Source of the DNA: a virus
DNA: 46,559 bases
Reading direction: 5' to 3' (one strand)
Virus record (IMG/VR): IMGVR_UViG_3300030108_000471
Span: 1 to 46,559 of that record
Below the pieces are notes generated by a model that saw only the letters and a list, made by a program, of their open reading frames with translations, did no database searches and was not told the DNA's origin. Position 1 is the first letter of the stretch. Every line of letters begins with the position of its first letter. Positions 39,660 through 46,559 of this stretch are shown piece by piece. Both the position numbers and the translations under genes were made by a program.

Positions 39660-41252
39660 TTATCGTTGTTTTTTCTTTTTGGTCATTAGACCACCTTTTG
39701 CTCCACCTCTAGCACCACCACCTTGTGTACCAAATCCACCTTTTGCTTCAGGTTTGTCTTCTGGTTCTGAAACATTTCTACTTCTAAATGGTTTACGATC
39801 ACGATCTTTTCCACTACTTCCCCCACCTTGATTTATTTTTCTATCAGATACGGCAGTTTTTGGCACTGCAGAGAAAAAATCTGGGTCAGTAATACTTGTG
39901 CTTGAGCCATAATAACTAACATCATCAAAACCTTTTTTAGCAAGTGATTGACTATATACCTGTTGATTTGCAAGATACCTTGCTCTTTCACCATAAGTTC
40001 CTTGCATAGCTTCATGTAAGTTATACATACCTTCTGAAGTATCTGTGTTAAAAGTATATTCTCTTCGCTGCCCTACATTTTTACCAGCACTATCGTATCT
40101 TGCATTTGGTAAGACCTCATCATATTTACCAGAATAATAATTTTTAATTACTTCTTTATAACTATTTCCTGTACCAATATTTAAGCTATCTAGTGTTTTA
40201 AAGAACCCAGTGTCAAAAGCACTATTATCTATTAGTTTCTGTATTTCACTAGCTACTTCACTCATTCCTTCTACACCAGCGTCACCTTGCTCCTTTGCAA
40301 ATTTCATAATTCCTTTAGCTTGTGCTAATCTATTAATACTAGATATACCTCCAAGCAATTGTAAACCAGGAGGGCCAAGTCCTCCAGGTCTTGTAAGGCC
40401 AGGCATATTTTTTAAATCTAATAGTTCTCCTGCTTTATTTTTTAAACCCTCTGCATCATCAGCACGAATACCTTCTAAGAAACTTGTATCTGGTTTTTTA
40501 TCAGGAACAAACTCTCTACGATCTTTCTTTTGTGTTTCAAATTCAGGTTTTAAAGCGGCATATCCTTCCTCAGTAAGTGGGTATGCTGCAGCATTTTCTA
40601 CATTTTGAGGATCACTTGTATCTATAATAAACTCACTTGGATTATTAGGATCAGAAATATATTTAATATTTATAAATTTTCCAGTTGCATTATAGTGTTT
40701 TCTAAATTGAGTGATTGAAGTTGTTCCTGCAGCAGCGGCTCTATTTGCAATTGCAGAAGAACTCATTGTAGAAAAAGGAGAAAAATATTCTAGGGGATTT
40801 CTACCTTGAGGCAAATTTTGTGGACTAAAAGCAGAGTTATCTCCCCCACTTTGAAAACCTGTCATTACCCCACCTTGATTTGCAGTAGCTGGTTTAGGCA
40901 TACCTACAGGTTTAATCTGCATATTTCGTTGAGCTTGTTCTGGGGTAATAGGTTCTCCACCTATCCTACCTGTTCTTTCCATCTGTTGTAAATTATTTTT
41001 AGCTTGATTGCGCAGATTCTCAAAAAAACTTACTCCATAGTATCTAAGGACATCTGCAGGAACTACATATTCTCCCTCTGATAACATTGCAGGAATATCA
41101 TCTCTAACTTCTTTTGCCATAGAACCAGGCGGCACTTCATTACCAGAGACAGGATCACGTAACATACCATCGTCTTTCATACCATCATAATCAAATAAGT
41201 CCATCTGATCTTGCATACTTTTTATATTTTGCATAACGCCCCCTTCAGCCAT
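39660..41252 (-). CDS. Conserved virion-region protein with LSEGEYVVPADVLRYYG motif
   Basis: The product is 530 residues. The N-terminal ~120 holds the DDIPAMLSEGEYVVPADVLR block, followed by YYGVSFFENLRNQA, known from many phage genomes between portal and scaffold. NQGGVMTGFQSGG near 130 resembles a motif in the giant virion protein. The middle is unrecognised. The C-terminus is a Gly/Lys/Arg-rich disordered tail. Start ATG overlaps the upstream stop region by 8 bases. It is probably a head-assembly or virion protein; the function is not known. Confidence 0.65.
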   Translation of the reverse strand: MAEGGVMQNIKSMQDQMDLFDYDGMKDDGMLRDPVSGNEVPPGSMAKEVRDDIPAMLSEGEYVVPADVLRYYGVSFFENLRNQAKNNLQQMERTGRIGGEPITPEQAQRNMQIKPVGMPKPATANQGGVMTGFQSGGDNSAFSPQNLPQGRNPLEYFSPFSTMSSSAIANRAAAAGTTSITQFRKHYNATGKFINIKYISDPNNPSEFIIDTSDPQNVENAAAYPLTEEGYAALKPEFETQKKDRREFVPDKKPDTSFLEGIRADDAEGLKNKAGELLDLKNMPGLTRPGGLGPPGLQLLGGISSINRLAQAKGIMKFAKEQGDAGVEGMSEVASEIQKLIDNSAFDTGFFKTLDSLNIGTGNSYKEVIKNYYSGKYDEVLPNARYDSAGKNVGQRREYTFNTDTSEGMYNLHEAMQGTYGERARYLANQQVYSQSLAKKGFDDVSYYGSSTSITDPDFFSAVPKTAVSDRKINQGGGSSGKDRDRKPFRSRNVSEPEDKPEAKGGFGTQGGGARGGAKGGLMTKKKKQR

Positions 41253-41451
41253 TAATTTTATCTCTCAACCTTGATAAATCACGTAAAGCACGTATTACAC
41301 CCTGTAGTCTAAACATCTCTTCAGGTTCCCTAGATTGTTCAAGGGCTACTTGAGCAAACCCTAATCTTTCCTCTAACTCATCTAAAAAAGGATTGTAAAG
41401 TTCAGGGTTGTTGACAAAAGGTTTTAAATTATTATTTACTACTAACTTCAT
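41245..41451 (-). CDS. Small helical protein after the portal
   Basis: The product is 68 residues, coupled to the portal stop by ATGA. It is mostly helix (FLDELEERLGFAQVALEQSR, RLQGVIRALRDLSRLRDK). A small head-assembly or structural factor is possible. No family is recognised. Confidence 0.62.
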   Translation of the reverse strand: MKLVVNNNLKPFVNNPELYNPFLDELEERLGFAQVALEQSREPEEMFRLQGVIRALRDLSRLRDKING

Positions 41452-43538
41452 TGTAACTGCCGTTCACCACCAGTATTGCCTGAGAAGCCTTGTTCTCCTG
41501 GTGTAGGTGCTGTTCCTGTTCCTATAGTACCTCCCCCACTACCTTGCGTATCCTGCACCTGTGCGCCTGCTGGTGCGCTCTGAGGGGCTACTGGAGGTGG
41601 AGGGGGTGGATTCTCTTCTCTAAACTTCTTTAACACTTCTGCTTGCACTGCAGCTTCAGAAAGATTATTACCTACCTTATCAGGGTCAAGATCCATAGAC
41701 TTTGCAATCTCACGTACAATATAATCCATCCTAGCAAACGGAGCCAATACAGGATTAGATACTACCTGCATAAACTGCATCAGCCTTTGACTACGTACCT
41801 CAGTAGCCATCAGACTTTCTGTACCACGAGCTTTAACTTCTAAGTCACCTTTAATCTCTGGGTCAAAGTTAAACTGCATATTAAAACTAAAGAAAGCCTT
41901 ACCAAGTGGGGCTAATAAATAGTCATCAATATTCTTTATTACATTCCTAATACTACCATTAGCAGCAGACATAAGCATAGAAATACCAGAAGCAGTACGA
42001 CCCACGCCACTAACGCCTGTCTGACCATGAGCGAAAGATGGGAAGCCAGTTGATTCATCTGCTAATACCCTTGCTTTATCAAACATCTGCATATTTTCTG
42101 CAGACACATTTGGGAACTTAGTACCAAAGATTGCTTGTCCTGGTGCTCCCCCTTGTCTCCTAAATACTTTACCTGGATACACAGAAAGATCTTGTCCTGG
42201 CACTAAATTTGTTTCGTCTATCTCAATAAGTAAATTACCCGATAGTGCAGCATTATCTACCGCCATCCTCATAAACCCATTCATAAGGGTCTGTGTATCA
42301 TCCATATTTTCCCCTATACCTACCCCAAAGATACTATAAGGATTCATTTCGTATGGTGCAGCAAAATAAGGTATATATGCAGGTGTAAACGGATTCATAA
42401 CAAGACGTAGCACCTGACCATTACAAATCCAAGCATTTATACTTACTTGATCAGAATCTTGTAATTCCTCTGGTATTTCAACATCTTGTCCCTCTAAAGT
42501 CTCTGTGTCTATAAAACCCCAAAACTCTAAAACTTCAAACCTTTCAACACTATATTCTTCTGCATCATCCTCCATAATGTGTTCCCACCATTCTTTTTGA
42601 TAGGACTCACCTAAGTTAAGTGCATTATCTATTGCATTAGAACGAAAGTAGGGACGATTTTTTAAACCACGTAGCTGAGAGCGAGACATCTTATGTCGCT
42701 CTATAATATATTCTGCCTCTTCCATTGTTGCTGCATCAGGATCAGGATAGAAGTTCCAGATAGAAACACTAGAAGTTTGTGGTATAGTTTTAAATACTGG
42801 AGAATACTCACCGTCATCATTCCAATTAGGGTATTCTTTATCTATAGCAAATGGCCCCTTCATAATCCCTGTGCCAAACAAAGCTGTTTCAAAAGCAGCA
42901 GCACGTAAATGTTTTTTTGCGTAGGATTCTTCTAGCTGGTCATGTATTCTTTTTTCCATTTTCTTAGCTGCAATTTCTGCAGGATGGGTTTGAATAGTTG
43001 TAGGTGTTGAGCTTGGGTCTTCTTTTAATATATCTAAAACAGGTTCTAACTTATCCTCTAAACCTGCAAGTCTTTCTACAAACTGTGGGAAAGTTTCACC
43101 AGGAAGAAGATCTTTGCTTTCTTGTTTTTCTACTGCCTCTCTTATTTGTGGGTTTGTTTCAAAGCCAACTGTCTCAGCAACTCCCTCTGGTAAAGTTGTT
43201 GGATCTATTGAGATAGGAAATCTTTGTCCACCAAAAAGAACCTCTGCTATCTGACCATAAGCAGCTAACACTTTTGTCTTAGTAACCTTTACAAATATTT
43301 TAGATTTCTCTGTAGATGTAAATTGTACATCAGGGCCATACAAACCTCTATAATTTCTGTAAGCCTGTATCCATCTTTCTTCGTCTAATCGTCTAGAAGT
43401 TTCAGCCTTGTAATATTTTCCCTTTACAAAACTAACTATTTGTCCTGCTGCTGGATCAGAATATCCATCTTCCTCTACATCATCAATACTAGAGGTTTCC
43501 TCTCTGTCCATTAACATTTCTTCAAGTTCTTCTTCCAT
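41448..43538 (-). CDS. Portal protein
   Basis: The product is 696 residues, close to the P22 portal (725). Marks include WIQAYRNYRGLYGPDVQFTS, KVLAAYGQIAEVLFGGQRFP, YIPYFAAPYEMNPYSIFGVG, NMDDTQTLMNGFMRMAVDNA and ARVLADESTGFPSFAHGQTG, all usual for large portals of marine podoviruses. The C-terminal ~80 residues are Pro/Gly-rich and disordered. The ring of portals forms the DNA entry channel and binds the terminase, encoded two genes upstream. Confidence 0.88.
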   Translation of the reverse strand: MEEELEEMLMDREETSSIDDVEEDGYSDPAAGQIVSFVKGKYYKAETSRRLDEERWIQAYRNYRGLYGPDVQFTSTEKSKIFVKVTKTKVLAAYGQIAEVLFGGQRFPISIDPTTLPEGVAETVGFETNPQIREAVEKQESKDLLPGETFPQFVERLAGLEDKLEPVLDILKEDPSSTPTTIQTHPAEIAAKKMEKRIHDQLEESYAKKHLRAAAFETALFGTGIMKGPFAIDKEYPNWNDDGEYSPVFKTIPQTSSVSIWNFYPDPDAATMEEAEYIIERHKMSRSQLRGLKNRPYFRSNAIDNALNLGESYQKEWWEHIMEDDAEEYSVERFEVLEFWGFIDTETLEGQDVEIPEELQDSDQVSINAWICNGQVLRLVMNPFTPAYIPYFAAPYEMNPYSIFGVGIGENMDDTQTLMNGFMRMAVDNAALSGNLLIEIDETNLVPGQDLSVYPGKVFRRQGGAPGQAIFGTKFPNVSAENMQMFDKARVLADESTGFPSFAHGQTGVSGVGRTASGISMLMSAANGSIRNVIKNIDDYLLAPLGKAFFSFNMQFNFDPEIKGDLEVKARGTESLMATEVRSQRLMQFMQVVSNPVLAPFARMDYIVREIAKSMDLDPDKVGNNLSEAAVQAEVLKKFREENPPPPPPVAPQSAPAGAQVQDTQGSGGGTIGTGTAPTPGEQGFSGNTGGERQLQ

Positions 43539-43745
43539 TTATTTTTCTCCACTGTCTTTATGAATACAGTCTAACTGGATTGTATAATTTTTATTTTCTA
43601 TATAAGATTCCCAAGCATCAGAGTTTATTATTCTTTCACATTGTTTTAAAGTAAAAGGTTCTTGCATTACATATTGATTGCCAATGTAAATCCACTCAGT
43701 TCCATTAAATCCCCACATGCTAATAACAACTAAAAAAGTTTTCAT
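43539..43745 (-). CDS. Small protein with N-terminal hydrophobic segment
   Basis: The product is 68 residues between terminase and portal. It starts MKTFLVVISMWGF, a possible short signal or anchor, and has two cysteines (LKQCERII and LDCIHK). This loosely resembles the 90-residue protein at 4298-4570, which also begins MK plus a hydrophobic run and has two spaced cysteines. Function unknown; possibly periplasmic. Confidence 0.52.
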   Translation of the reverse strand: MKTFLVVISMWGFNGTEWIYIGNQYVMQEPFTLKQCERIINSDAWESYIENKNYTIQLDCIHKDSGEK

Positions 43746-45182
43746 TTAATATCCAAACTTTGTATCTGCCATTTGAAAACCTGAACTTTGTGCTACAGGA
43801 TCAAAATCAAATAAATTACTTCTAGGTCTTGTCATCACTCCATAACGTAAAGCGTCATATAAGTGGTCTTCTGAATTTGTATCTACATCTTCTGGATTAT
43901 TTTTATCAAGAGGTATGGCAGGGAATTGAGATATGGTATTAACACAACTATTAAAAAATACCAATCTAGGCTCCTCTGTAAACTCATCTACTTGTAATCT
44001 CCTGTGTATTTCATTTTTACCTGCTACACGAGATCCTCTTGATCTATCAGATGGCCTCCACCTACAACCTTTCATAATCATTTGTTCAGCAAGACTAGGA
44101 CCAGTATCTCCTCTATTGTGCCATAAAGAAGAGTCTAAAACACCGTATCGTATTTTATCTTCTCCTTCTGCTTCTAGAATCATATCTGCTAAATTATCAG
44201 CAGTTACTTTAGAAACATACAACTCTCTATAAACAACTAGTTGCTCTGCAGGTGTTACAGCAAACCACACCACTCCTGTATGAGAGCCATATCCATAGTC
44301 ACAAGCTCTAAACCTAGTCCAACTATTAGGGATATCGTAAGGATCTACCACATGAATCTTACGGTTAAATTCAGGGAAGGCGGCTCCCTCGTTAATATCC
44401 CAATCTCCTTCAAGTAGCTGTCTACGTTGGTGCTCAGGCAGAGATAAAAGATTAGCTTCGTACAGACCATCATCAGCAAGATACGGATTATCAAAAAGTG
44501 TTGCAGGGATAAACTTACGTTTAAATAAAGGCTCACCCTCTTTACTATGACCTTTAGGCCAAGTTATAATTTGTCCACTGTCTATATCAGTAGCCCAAAA
44601 AGATTTATTATGTTCTGCAGGATCAACAAAAGTTTTCTTTACCCACTGATGCCCTGGTCCTCCTGGGTTGCTTGTTGCCCTCATATACAAAGGCAACCTA
44701 CTGTCTCTTGTTGTACGTAACCTACTTCGCATAAAATTCCACGGATAAGGAGTGGGCCACTGTGTAAGTTCATCAAATCCTATCCAATTAAATGCTTGTC
44801 CCTGATACCTCATAACATCATCATCACGATCAAGATAAGACATCCACAACGTTGCACCAGAGGGAGCTACCCAAGTCTTATCACGTTCCATAAACTTTAT
44901 ACCAGGAATAGCTTTTGGGTAAAGTTGTTTAGATACTGAAATAAGTTCTCTTAGTTCTTCCGTGCTACGTCTAACAAGTAGCATACTAGCATGGGGATTA
45001 TCAAAATATCTAACAGGATCAGCAACTAAACTATAGCTCTTTCCACCACCAGCCGAACCTCCATAAAGCACCTCTTGTTCTGTAGCAGCAAGAAAAGCTG
45101 TCTGTGGACCAGGATTAGGTTTAAATATAACCTCTCTAGGTCTTTCTTGTATATCCTCAGCTAATACTTGAGGCTTCTCCAT
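43746..45182 (-). CDS. terL: Terminase large subunit
   Basis: The product is 478 residues from the ATG at 45182; an in-frame ATG at 45293 would overlap the upstream gene by 137 bases, so I prefer the shorter form. The ATPase domain has Walker A YGGSAGGGKSYSL near 40-50 and Walker B WIGFDELTQWP near 133-143, followed by a SNPGGPGH motif-III-like loop (MRATSNPGGPGHQW). The nuclease domain has FRACDYGYGSHTGV, YGVLDSSLWH and DHLYDALRYG. It drives DNA into the procapsid through the portal and cuts concatemers. Confidence 0.93.
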   Translation of the reverse strand: MEKPQVLAEDIQERPREVIFKPNPGPQTAFLAATEQEVLYGGSAGGGKSYSLVADPVRYFDNPHASMLLVRRSTEELRELISVSKQLYPKAIPGIKFMERDKTWVAPSGATLWMSYLDRDDDVMRYQGQAFNWIGFDELTQWPTPYPWNFMRSRLRTTRDSRLPLYMRATSNPGGPGHQWVKKTFVDPAEHNKSFWATDIDSGQIITWPKGHSKEGEPLFKRKFIPATLFDNPYLADDGLYEANLLSLPEHQRRQLLEGDWDINEGAAFPEFNRKIHVVDPYDIPNSWTRFRACDYGYGSHTGVVWFAVTPAEQLVVYRELYVSKVTADNLADMILEAEGEDKIRYGVLDSSLWHNRGDTGPSLAEQMIMKGCRWRPSDRSRGSRVAGKNEIHRRLQVDEFTEEPRLVFFNSCVNTISQFPAIPLDKNNPEDVDTNSEDHLYDALRYGVMTRPRSNLFDFDPVAQSSGFQMADTKFGY

Positions 45183-45570
45183 TTCCTTGGGAGATGATTT
45201 TACCTTCAAGTTTTTGCGCTTTCTCAAGGGCTTCTTTGTATCGCTTGGCAAGGTAGCGTTGATTTGAAGCTGCTGTCTTACGTTTTTGCTCAATCTTTAC
45301 CCTCTTCATTAGACCTACATGAGATATTTTTCTGCCAGATTGTGTGCTTAACCAATTTGCTACATCACGGTAGCTGTACTGCCTTAGATATTTCTTAGCC
45401 TTTTCATAAAGCTCTAATTCTTCTTCAATAGGTAAGAGTATATCTTTATCTTCAGGATCTTGTTTATATCCAAAAGGTATGTGTCTGCCTATTCTGACTA
45501 CGGGGTGCCAAATATAACCATCATCTGTTTTATCTGGTACTGGAAGTTTCCACTGTTTATTAATCTTCAT
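45157..45570 (-). CDS. HTH-type protein next to the terminase
   Basis: The product is 137 residues. The N-terminal WKLPVPDKTDDGYIWHPVVR and FGYKQDPEDKDILLPIEEEL blocks recur in marine phages beside terminase genes. Residues ~65-95 (YSYRDVANWLSTQSGRKISH, VGLMKRVKIE) form a resolvase-type helix-turn-helix, and the C-terminus is a basic coiled coil. It may help recognise packaging DNA as a second terminase component, or regulate the late genes. Overlaps the terminase start by 26 bases and the gene before by 11. Confidence 0.68.
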   Translation of the reverse strand: MKINKQWKLPVPDKTDDGYIWHPVVRIGRHIPFGYKQDPEDKDILLPIEEELELYEKAKKYLRQYSYRDVANWLSTQSGRKISHVGLMKRVKIEQKRKTAASNQRYLAKRYKEALEKAQKLEGKIISQGNGEASSIS

Positions 45571-45925
45571 TTTCTTTTGGGGGTAAAATAAACAAAGGAC
45601 TATCAGCTTTTACTTCTACCTTTTCTGTTTTAACAAAGCCAGCCCTATCTAATAAATCTTTTGCTGCTGCCATCTTTTCTTTATTACCTAACTCTGTAGG
45701 ATTGTTAAGAATCTCCATCATAGACCAAGCAGCTTGTGGTCCACGAGTTGCAAGAAACTTTTTAGTAAGCTCTGCAACTTCCTCCTGCAAAGAATTTAAA
45801 ATAACACTAGAAGAAATACCTGGAGCATAGCCAGCAAGTTTTACTGCTCTTGCTGGACTTCCTCGTGCCTCTTCAAAAAGCACATCTAAAAACATCTGTT
45901 GTTTTTCTGTAAGATTACGAGCCAT
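45560..45925 (-). CDS. terS: Terminase small subunit
   Basis: The product is 121 residues. It starts ARNLTEKQQMFLDVLFEEAR, with GSPARAVKLAGYAPG, the small terminase helix-turn-helix, followed by a helical oligomerisation part (LLDRAGF) and a short tail. TerS proteins mark phage DNA for packaging and control the large subunit. AGGAA precedes the ATG. The large terminase follows after one gene. Confidence 0.78.
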   Translation of the reverse strand: MARNLTEKQQMFLDVLFEEARGSPARAVKLAGYAPGISSSVILNSLQEEVAELTKKFLATRGPQAAWSMMEILNNPTELGNKEKMAAAKDLLDRAGFVKTEKVEVKADSPLFILPPKENED

Positions 45926-45933
45926 ATTATTTC

Positions 45934-46161
45934 CTATGCTACTACAAAGTCTACGTTTTCACCCTGTCTTTGTTGTGGATATACTTTACCCATATTCTGA
46001 GGATGGTACGTATAGGCATCTGTATATTTATACTTTTCTATTTTTTGATCTATTGCTCTAGCAGTTTCTTCTACTTTTTTAACTGAATAATCAACCAATC
46101 CTTTATCAAAAGGTTGTAAAGGTAAAGGCATATAATCAAGAAGTCCCAGACTTACACTCAT
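45934..46161 (-). CDS. Small hypothetical phage protein
   Basis: The product is 75 residues. It starts MSVSLGLLDYMPLPLQPF, then a charged helix (SVKKVEETARAIDQKIEKYK) and a polar end. It is placed just before terS and after the DUF5872-like gene with no gap. No function known. Confidence 0.6.
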   Translation of the reverse strand: MSVSLGLLDYMPLPLQPFDKGLVDYSVKKVEETARAIDQKIEKYKYTDAYTYHPQNMGKVYPQQRQGENVDFVVA

Positions 46162-46410
46162 TTATTTTACCTTCCTGTAGGCTCTGGTTTTCTTTGCAAT
46201 TTTTTTAGGCTGAGGTACATGCTGCTTACCTGCCTTAGTGCCTTTTCTTTTAGCTCTGGTTGTAGCGGCATATTCAGCATCGCTAAGAGACTTAATAGCC
46301 GCAGAAGGTAAATACCGCTCACCAGTTTTAGCACTAGGCTTGCCACTTTTAGTGCGCCACTTTTGTTTTGTCCATGCCTTTAGGCTTTTTTGTGATTTCT
46401 TGAGAGCCAT
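46162..46410 (-). CDS. Basic conserved phage protein (DUF5872-like)
   Basis: The product is 82 residues and strongly basic. MALKKSQKSLKAWTKQKWRT, then TGERYLPSAAIKSLSDAEYA and KKIAKKTRAYRKV, is a widely conserved marine phage protein, DUF5872-like from memory. The ATG follows the upstream TAA directly without a clear ribosome site of its own, so it may be read by translational re-initiation. Role unknown, possibly DNA binding. Confidence 0.72.
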   Translation of the reverse strand: MALKKSQKSLKAWTKQKWRTKSGKPSAKTGERYLPSAAIKSLSDAEYAATTRAKRKGTKAGKQHVPQPKKIAKKTRAYRKVK

Positions 46411-46485
46411 TTAACAGCAGTCACACTCTGGGTGACATTTACGATTTAGTAAAGCACACCATATTCTTTTTAAATATCTAAACAT
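46411..46485 (-). CDS. 24-residue cysteine microprotein
   Basis: The product is 24 residues: a basic amphipathic helix (MFRYLKRIWCALLNRK) plus CHPECDCC. A strong AGGAGGGGG sits 9 bases before the ATG, the start overlaps the upstream stop (TAATG), and the next gene starts right after its stop. Similar tiny proteins ending in clustered cysteines occur in marine phages. A metal site is possible. Confidence 0.5.
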   Translation of the reverse strand: MFRYLKRIWCALLNRKCHPECDCC

Positions 46486-46559
46486 TACTTGTATCCCCCT
46501 CCTGCTTTTTTGTAAGCAGAGGCCAACATCTGTGCTTTACGTGCTGACCACTGCCCAGG
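46485..46559 (-). CDS. C-terminus of a small phage protein, cut by the window edge
   Basis: Only the last 24 residues are visible (PGQWSARKAQMLASAYKKAG, then GGYK). The PGxWSARKAQxLAxxYKxxGGGY pattern is the typical end of a small conserved marine phage protein. The start lies outside the window. Confidence 0.65.
   Translation of the reverse strand, partial: PGQWSARKAQMLASAYKKAGGGYK

Noticed and set aside
45183-45293. N-terminal extension of the large terminase
   Set aside because: The extra 37 residues are basic shadow sequence fully overlapping the conserved upstream gene.
1-46559. Terminal redundancy showing a complete circular genome
   Set aside because: The first and last bases do not match, and joining the ends does not give a sensible continuation of the cut right-edge gene.

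Overview
This window is a fragment of a tailed double-stranded DNA phage (or prophage) genome with a short-tailed, podovirus-like gene set. It is AT-rich and almost fully coding. The gene families fit marine podoviruses of Alphaproteobacteria (SAR11, SAR116 or roseobacter hosts): a T7-like primase-helicase and PolA, ThyX, a B12-dependent ribonucleotide reductase, a large portal and fibres with ELNILDG repeats. The host assignment is inference from gene content. No rRNA, tRNA, CRISPR array or insertion sequence was seen. Both edges cut genes, so the real genome is longer than the window.

Left arm, + strand, 1-15805. First come small early proteins (1-3057), many joined by ATGA or TAATG overlaps. 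An AT-rich control region (3054-3166) follows, with a sigma70-like promoter and three perfect copies of a 13-bp palindrome in front of a tyrosine integrase (3167-4051). Next is a run of small membrane, lipoprotein and zinc-ribbon genes including a DoxX-like protein (4048-5866). The DNA metabolism block then runs ThyX, primase-helicase, DNA polymerase A, a gp2.5-like SSB, a RecB/Cas4-type nuclease, a resolvase-like nuclease and a metallophosphoesterase (5859-12979). A promoter at 13018-13045 opens a last unit with a small gene, class II RNR, a DUF3310 protein and two small genes.

Right arm, - strand, 46559-15806. Read in transcription order it holds small leader proteins, the small terminase and an HTH protein, the large terminase, a small membrane protein, the portal, two accessory virion proteins and the scaffold. 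A promoter lies directly after the scaffold stop and drives a ~200-nt leader, the major capsid protein and a probable decoration protein, followed by a strong hairpin. Then come two neck/tail proteins, an ELNILDG fibre, a small virion protein, two six-repeat propeller-like fibre proteins and a larger fibre. Last are a coiled-coil protein behind its own extended -10 promoter, small TM proteins, a huge Gln/Asn/Ala-rich virion protein, a SleB-type cell-wall hydrolase and two large internal virion proteins. The two arms converge with stop codons touching at 15805/15806.

Together: the left arm takes over nucleotide supply (RNR, ThyX) and copies and processes DNA in a T7-like way, with an integrase for possible lysogeny. 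The right arm builds the capsid, packages DNA, makes the tail and fibres, and degrades the cell wall. The most notable regulatory signals are the triple-palindrome operator at the integrase, near-identical promoters before the RNR unit and the capsid gene, and a capsid transcription unit bracketed by a promoter and a terminator-like hairpin.
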